In this document: piece after piece, positions 60,854-64,000 of the stretch
How positions within the stretch are numbered: the first letter of the stretch is position 1
Layout of the letters: the number at the start of each line of letters is the position of its first letter
DNA from: Vibrio sp. S9_S30
GTDB taxonomy: Bacteria > Pseudomonadota > Gammaproteobacteria > Enterobacterales > Vibrionaceae
Reading direction: 5' to 3'
Length of the DNA stretch: 64,000 nt
Assembly (NCBI RefSeq): GCF_014694455.1
Contig: NZ_JAAUWT010000019.1
Location: 35,204-99,203 of the forward strand
The notes under the pieces: generated by a model
Seen by the model: the letters and a program-made list of their open reading frames with translations, nothing else
Told to the model about the DNA's origin: nothing
Database searches by the model: none
Translations under genes and position numbers: made by a program

Positions 60854-61157
60854 GCACGTAATAAAACTGTGTTGAAATCAATTTTTGGTCTAAAAAAGCC
60901 CCGTTAAGGGGCTTTTTGGTTGATCCTTGCCTCACCTTTGGTAATATCACCTCAGCTTTATTTTTCGCTTCAAAATAAAAGAAGCTCGCTAACTAAAGAA
61001 TCACTCAACTTTGCGGTATCATATGAATACAAGCAAAGTAAGTTGAAAACACTGATATCGGTTATGCGTTTTCATATCCTCTGGACTAGCACTGGTTATG
61101 AATACTCAACACGCTGCCGACTACAGACACAAAAATAAATCAATTGGGGTATATCAC
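60854..61157 (+). other. cysK-ptsH intergenic region
   Basis: Contains the cysK terminator and, further on, an inverted repeat ACTTTGC/GCAAAGT (61008-61014 with 61033-61039) in the presumed ptsH promoter region. No reliable -35/-10 pair or CRP site was seen. Confidence 0.5.
60893..60917 (+). terminator. Terminator after cysK
   Basis: AAAAAGCCCC pairs exactly with GGGGCTTTTT around 5 nt. Confidence 0.93.
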
Positions 61158-61415
61158 ATGTATCAGAAGCAAGTAGAAATCACTGCAGAAAACGGTCTTC
61201 ACACTCGTCCAGCGGCTCAGTTCGTAAAAGAAGCAAAAGGCTTTGACGCTGACATCACTGTGACTTCTAACGGTAAAAGTGCAAGTGCAAAAAGCTTGTT
61301 CAAACTACAAACTTTGGGTTTGGTGAAAGGTACTGTTGTTACTATCTCTGCTGAAGGCCCACAAGCTCAAAACGCAGTAGACCACCTAGTTGCTCTTATG
61401 GACCAACTTCACTAG
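61158..61415 (+). CDS. ptsH: Phosphocarrier protein HPr
   Basis: Passes phosphate from enzyme I to IIA proteins of the sugar PTS. 85 residues; the phosphorylated His15 is in NGLHTRPAAQF and Ser46 in the KSLFKLQT segment. ATG 61158 follows TGGGGT; the longer frame upstream is not conserved. First gene of ptsH-ptsI-crr; works with NagE encoded in this window. Confidence 0.97.
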   Translation: MYQKQVEITAENGLHTRPAAQFVKEAKGFDADITVTSNGKSASAKSLFKLQTLGLVKGTVVTISAEGPQAQNAVDHLVALMDQLH

Positions 61416-61430
61416 TTAGAAAGTTCTGAT

Positions 61431-61464
61431 TAAAGCCATTTTGTTACCGCAAAATGGCTTTATT
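61431..61464 (+). terminator. Strong hairpin between ptsH and ptsI (attenuator)
   Basis: TAAAGCCATTTTG pairs with CAAAATGGCTTTA, 13 bp around a 6-nt loop, followed by TTTG. It looks like an intrinsic terminator inside the operon and would lower ptsI and crr relative to ptsH. Confidence 0.8.
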
Positions 61465-61554
61465 TGAATACGACATCTTTTTACGCTACAACTACTCGTT
61501 AGCATTTTAGTCAAACACTTTCCCGTTTATTGTTGACCAACTTAAGGTAAGGCT

Positions 61555-63282
61555 ATGATTTCAGGCATCCTGGCATCTCCTGGTATTGCTTTTGGCAAAG
61601 CACTGCTTCTTCAAGAAGATGAAATTGTCCTAAACACAAACACCATCACCGACGATCAAGTAGAAGCAGAAATACAACGCTTTTACGATGCTCGTAACAA
61701 ATCTTCCCACCAACTTGAAATTGTCAAGCAGAAAGCACTTGAAACATTCGGTGAAGAGAAAGAAGCGATCTTCGAAGGTCATATCATGCTTCTTGAAGAT
61801 GAAGAGCTAGAAGAAGAAATTTTAGCATTGATCAAAAATGATAAGCTTTCAGCGGATAACGCGATCTATTCTGTGATTGAAGAACAAGCGACGGCTCTTG
61901 AGTCACTGGATGATGAGTACTTAAAAGAACGTGCAACCGACATCCGCGACATTGGCTCGCGTTTTGTTAAAAACGCTCTTGGCATCAACATCGTTTCTCT
62001 AAGTGATATTGATGAAGAGGTGATTCTTGTTGCGTACGATCTAACGCCATCAGAAACAGCACAAATCAACCTAGATTACGTTCTTGGATTCGCTTGTGAC
62101 ATTGGTGGTCGCACATCACACACATCGATCATGGCGCGCTCTCTTGAGCTGCCAGCGATTGTTGGTACTAACGACATCACCAAGCAAGTTAAAAATGGCG
62201 ATATGCTGATTCTGGACGCGATGAATAACAAAGTTATCGTCAACCCTACAGACGCTGAAATGTCTGAAGCACAATCGATCCGTGATGCTTTCCTAGCGGA
62301 AAAAGAAGAGCTTACAAAGCTGAAAGACCTGCCAGCAACAACTTTAGATGGGCACAACGTCGAAGTCTGCGGCAACATCGGTACAGTAAAAGACTGTGAC
62401 GGCATCAACCGCAATGGCGGTGAAGGTGTTGGTCTTTACCGAACAGAATTCCTATTTATGGATCGTAATGCGCTTCCGACAGAAGAAGAGCAATACCAAG
62501 CATACAAAGAAGTCGCAGAAGCGATGCATGGCGAGCCCGTAATCATCCGCACAATGGATATCGGTGGTGATAAAGATTTACCATACATGGATCTACCAAA
62601 AGAAATGAACCCATTCCTAGGCTGGCGTGCGGTTCGTATCAGTTTGGATCGCCGTGATATCCTACGTGATCAGTTACGTGGCATTCTACGTGCCTCTGCT
62701 CACGGCAAGCTACGCATCATGTTCCCAATGATCATTTCTGTTGAAGAAATTCGTGAGCTTAAAGCGGCAATTGAAGAATACAAAGCAGAACTGCGCTCTG
62801 AAGGTTTAGCGTTTGACGAAAACATCGAAATCGGTGTTATGGTTGAAACACCAGCAGCAGCGGCAATTGCTCACCACTTAGCGAAAGAAGTATCATTCTT
62901 TAGTATTGGTACTAACGACTTAACTCAGTATACTCTAGCAGTAGACCGTGGTAATGAGTTAATCTCTCACCTATATAACCCACTATCACCTGCTGTACTA
63001 ACCGTAATCAAGCAAGTGATTGATGCTTCTCATGCGGAAGGCAAGTGGACAGGTATGTGTGGTGAGCTTGCTGGTGACGAACGCGCAACGCTTCTTCTTC
63101 TAGGTATGGGTCTAGATGAATTCAGCATGAGCGGTATCTCTATTCCAAAAGTGAAGAAAGTGATTCGTAACGCCAACTTCGCAGAGGTTAAAGCTATGGC
63201 AGAAGAAGCCCTTCAAATGCCAACAGCCGCAGAGATTGAAGCACACGTAGAAAAATTTATCGCAGAAAAAACAAACTGCTAA
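61555..63282 (+). CDS. ptsI: PTS enzyme I
   Basis: Phosphorylates HPr from phosphoenolpyruvate. H189 in GGRTSHTSIMARS is the phosphorylated residue; the C-terminal PEP-binding barrel has EGVGLYRTEFLFMDR, GWRAVRISL and GTNDLTQYTLAVDRG, with the active Cys in WTGMCGELAGD. 575 residues as in E. coli. TAAGGTAAGG precedes ATG. Confidence 0.98.
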   Translation: MISGILASPGIAFGKALLLQEDEIVLNTNTITDDQVEAEIQRFYDARNKSSHQLEIVKQKALETFGEEKEAIFEGHIMLLEDEELEEEILALIKNDKLSADNAIYSVIEEQATALESLDDEYLKERATDIRDIGSRFVKNALGINIVSLSDIDEEVILVAYDLTPSETAQINLDYVLGFACDIGGRTSHTSIMARSLELPAIVGTNDITKQVKNGDMLILDAMNNKVIVNPTDAEMSEAQSIRDAFLAEKEELTKLKDLPATTLDGHNVEVCGNIGTVKDCDGINRNGGEGVGLYRTEFLFMDRNALPTEEEQYQAYKEVAEAMHGEPVIIRTMDIGGDKDLPYMDLPKEMNPFLGWRAVRISLDRRDILRDQLRGILRASAHGKLRIMFPMIISVEEIRELKAAIEEYKAELRSEGLAFDENIEIGVMVETPAAAAIAHHLAKEVSFFSIGTNDLTQYTLAVDRGNELISHLYNPLSPAVLTVIKQVIDASHAEGKWTGMCGELAGDERATLLLLGMGLDEFSMSGISIPKVKKVIRNANFAEVKAMAEEALQMPTAAEIEAHVEKFIAEKTNC

Positions 63283-63322
63283 TATAATTCAACAGAATAA
63301 AATTAACGTTTAGGAGCATGAC

Positions 63323-63832
63323 ATGGGTCTGTTTGACAAACTGAAGAAGCTGGTTTCTGACGACAGTGCTGACGCTGGTGCAATTGAAATCATTGCGCCT
63401 CTATCTGGCGAAATCGTAAACATCGAAGATGTGCCAGATGTAGTATTCGCTGAAAAAATCGTTGGTGACGGTATCGCTATCAAACCATCTGGTGACAAGA
63501 TGGTTGCTCCAGTAAACGGTACTATCGGTAAAATCTTTGAAACTAACCACGCGTTCTCTATCGAGTCTGACGATGGCGTTGAGCTGTTTGTACATTTCGG
63601 TATTGATACTGTTGAGCTGAAAGGTGAAGGTTTCACTCGTATCGCTGAAGAAGGTCAAACAGTGAAAGTAGGTGACACTATCATCGAATTCGATCTCGCA
63701 CTTCTAGAAGAGAAAGCGAAATCAACTCTAACGCCTGTTGTTATATCTAACATGGACGAAATCAAAGAGTTGAACAAACTTTCTGGTGCGGTATCTGTTG
63801 GCGAAACGACTGTACTTCGTGTAACTAAGTAA
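63323..63832 (+). CDS. crr: PTS glucose-specific IIA component (Crr)
   Basis: Phosphocarrier and metabolic signal protein. Active His91 in LFVHFGIDTVELKG and the assisting His76 in ETNHAFSIES; 169 residues as in E. coli. Donates phosphate to IICB proteins lacking IIA, such as the NagE here, and controls adenylate cyclase and inducer exclusion. TAGGAGC lies 7 nt upstream of ATG, 40 nt after ptsI. Confidence 0.98.
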   Translation: MGLFDKLKKLVSDDSADAGAIEIIAPLSGEIVNIEDVPDVVFAEKIVGDGIAIKPSGDKMVAPVNGTIGKIFETNHAFSIESDDGVELFVHFGIDTVELKGEGFTRIAEEGQTVKVGDTIIEFDLALLEEKAKSTLTPVVISNMDEIKELNKLSGAVSVGETTVLRVTK

Positions 63833-63921
63833 TTTTCTTAGTCGCATCATCGATTTAAAACGCTGCCTTCGGGTTAATGCCGATCGTTTAAGACTCTTGA
63901 ACGATCCTTAATAGTCTTCAT

Positions 63922-63957
63922 AATCGGTCCCAGATATGTATCTGGGACCGATTTTTT
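63922..63957 (+). terminator. Terminator after ptsHI-crr
   Basis: AATCGGTCCCAGATA pairs exactly with TATCTGGGACCGATT, leaving a tiny loop, then six T. Confidence 0.94.
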
Positions 63958-64000
63958 ATGTCTGAATTTTCTTTAGAACTTCAAGCTACTGCTGAATTTC

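Overview
The window is ordinary chromosomal DNA of a Vibrio or close relative. The evidence is a toxR-toxS pair divergent from htpG, a NagC/nag cluster with a nagE that lacks a IIA domain, an OmpU/OmpC-like porin, and the order ligA-zipA-cysZ-cysK-ptsHI-crr. Gene order matches, from memory, the blocks VC0964-VC0997 and VC2079-VC2106 of V. cholerae, joined here at fur/glnS as in the V. parahaemolyticus type of chromosome 1. Nearly every gene is housekeeping. I see no rRNA, tRNA, IS element, prophage or CRISPR array.

Layout. 1-8.3 kb: the start of a beta-propeller sensor (cut by the window edge), an M23 murein endopeptidase overlapping znuA, divergent znuCB with a Zur-like site between, an MsbA-like exporter and a divergent GT9 glycosyltransferase. 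8.4-19.7 kb: the TCA block sdhCDAB-sucABCD, divergent from gltA, with an ArcA-like site between. 19.7-26.4 kb: NIF3 protein, DUF1853 protein, pgm, seqA, ybfF, DUF2788 protein, fldA, fur. 26.5-36.9 kb: glnS, nagE divergent from nagBAC with two NagC-like operators around a CRP site, a CPA2-type antiporter, asnB. 36.9-43.7 kb: rfaH, hemH, adk, htpG, then divergent toxRS. 43.7-53.3 kb: TSUP transporter, SelT/W/H-like protein, yfcE, an overlapping four-gene operon (two DUF1538 membrane proteins, a PII-like protein, a CBS protein), yfcH, and the E. coli ybb set (ybbO, ybbN, qmcA, ybbJ, cueR). 53.4-64 kb: DUF2057 protein, porin, ligA, zipA, cysZ, cysK, ptsH, ptsI, crr.

Functional links. GlcNAc entering through NagE depends on PtsH, PtsI and Crr encoded at the other end of the window, and NagA/NagB feed it into glycolysis. 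The sdh-suc-gltA block is most of the TCA cycle. Regulators encoded here include Fur, NagC, ToxR/S, RfaH, SeqA and CueR.

Most interesting items: the DUF1538-DUF1538-PII-like-CBS operon (a nucleotide-sensing cation transporter is plausible); a tandem 20-bp duplication at the toxR/toxS junction that creates a six-codon minicistron; two further short tandem repeats over stop codons; a consensus CRP site in the toxR-htpG gap; a candidate 20-residue membrane microprotein with its own SD and hairpin before ybbN; and hairpins between sdhB/sucA and between ptsH/ptsI that look like attenuators. All assignments come from reading the sequence and recalling families; no search was run.
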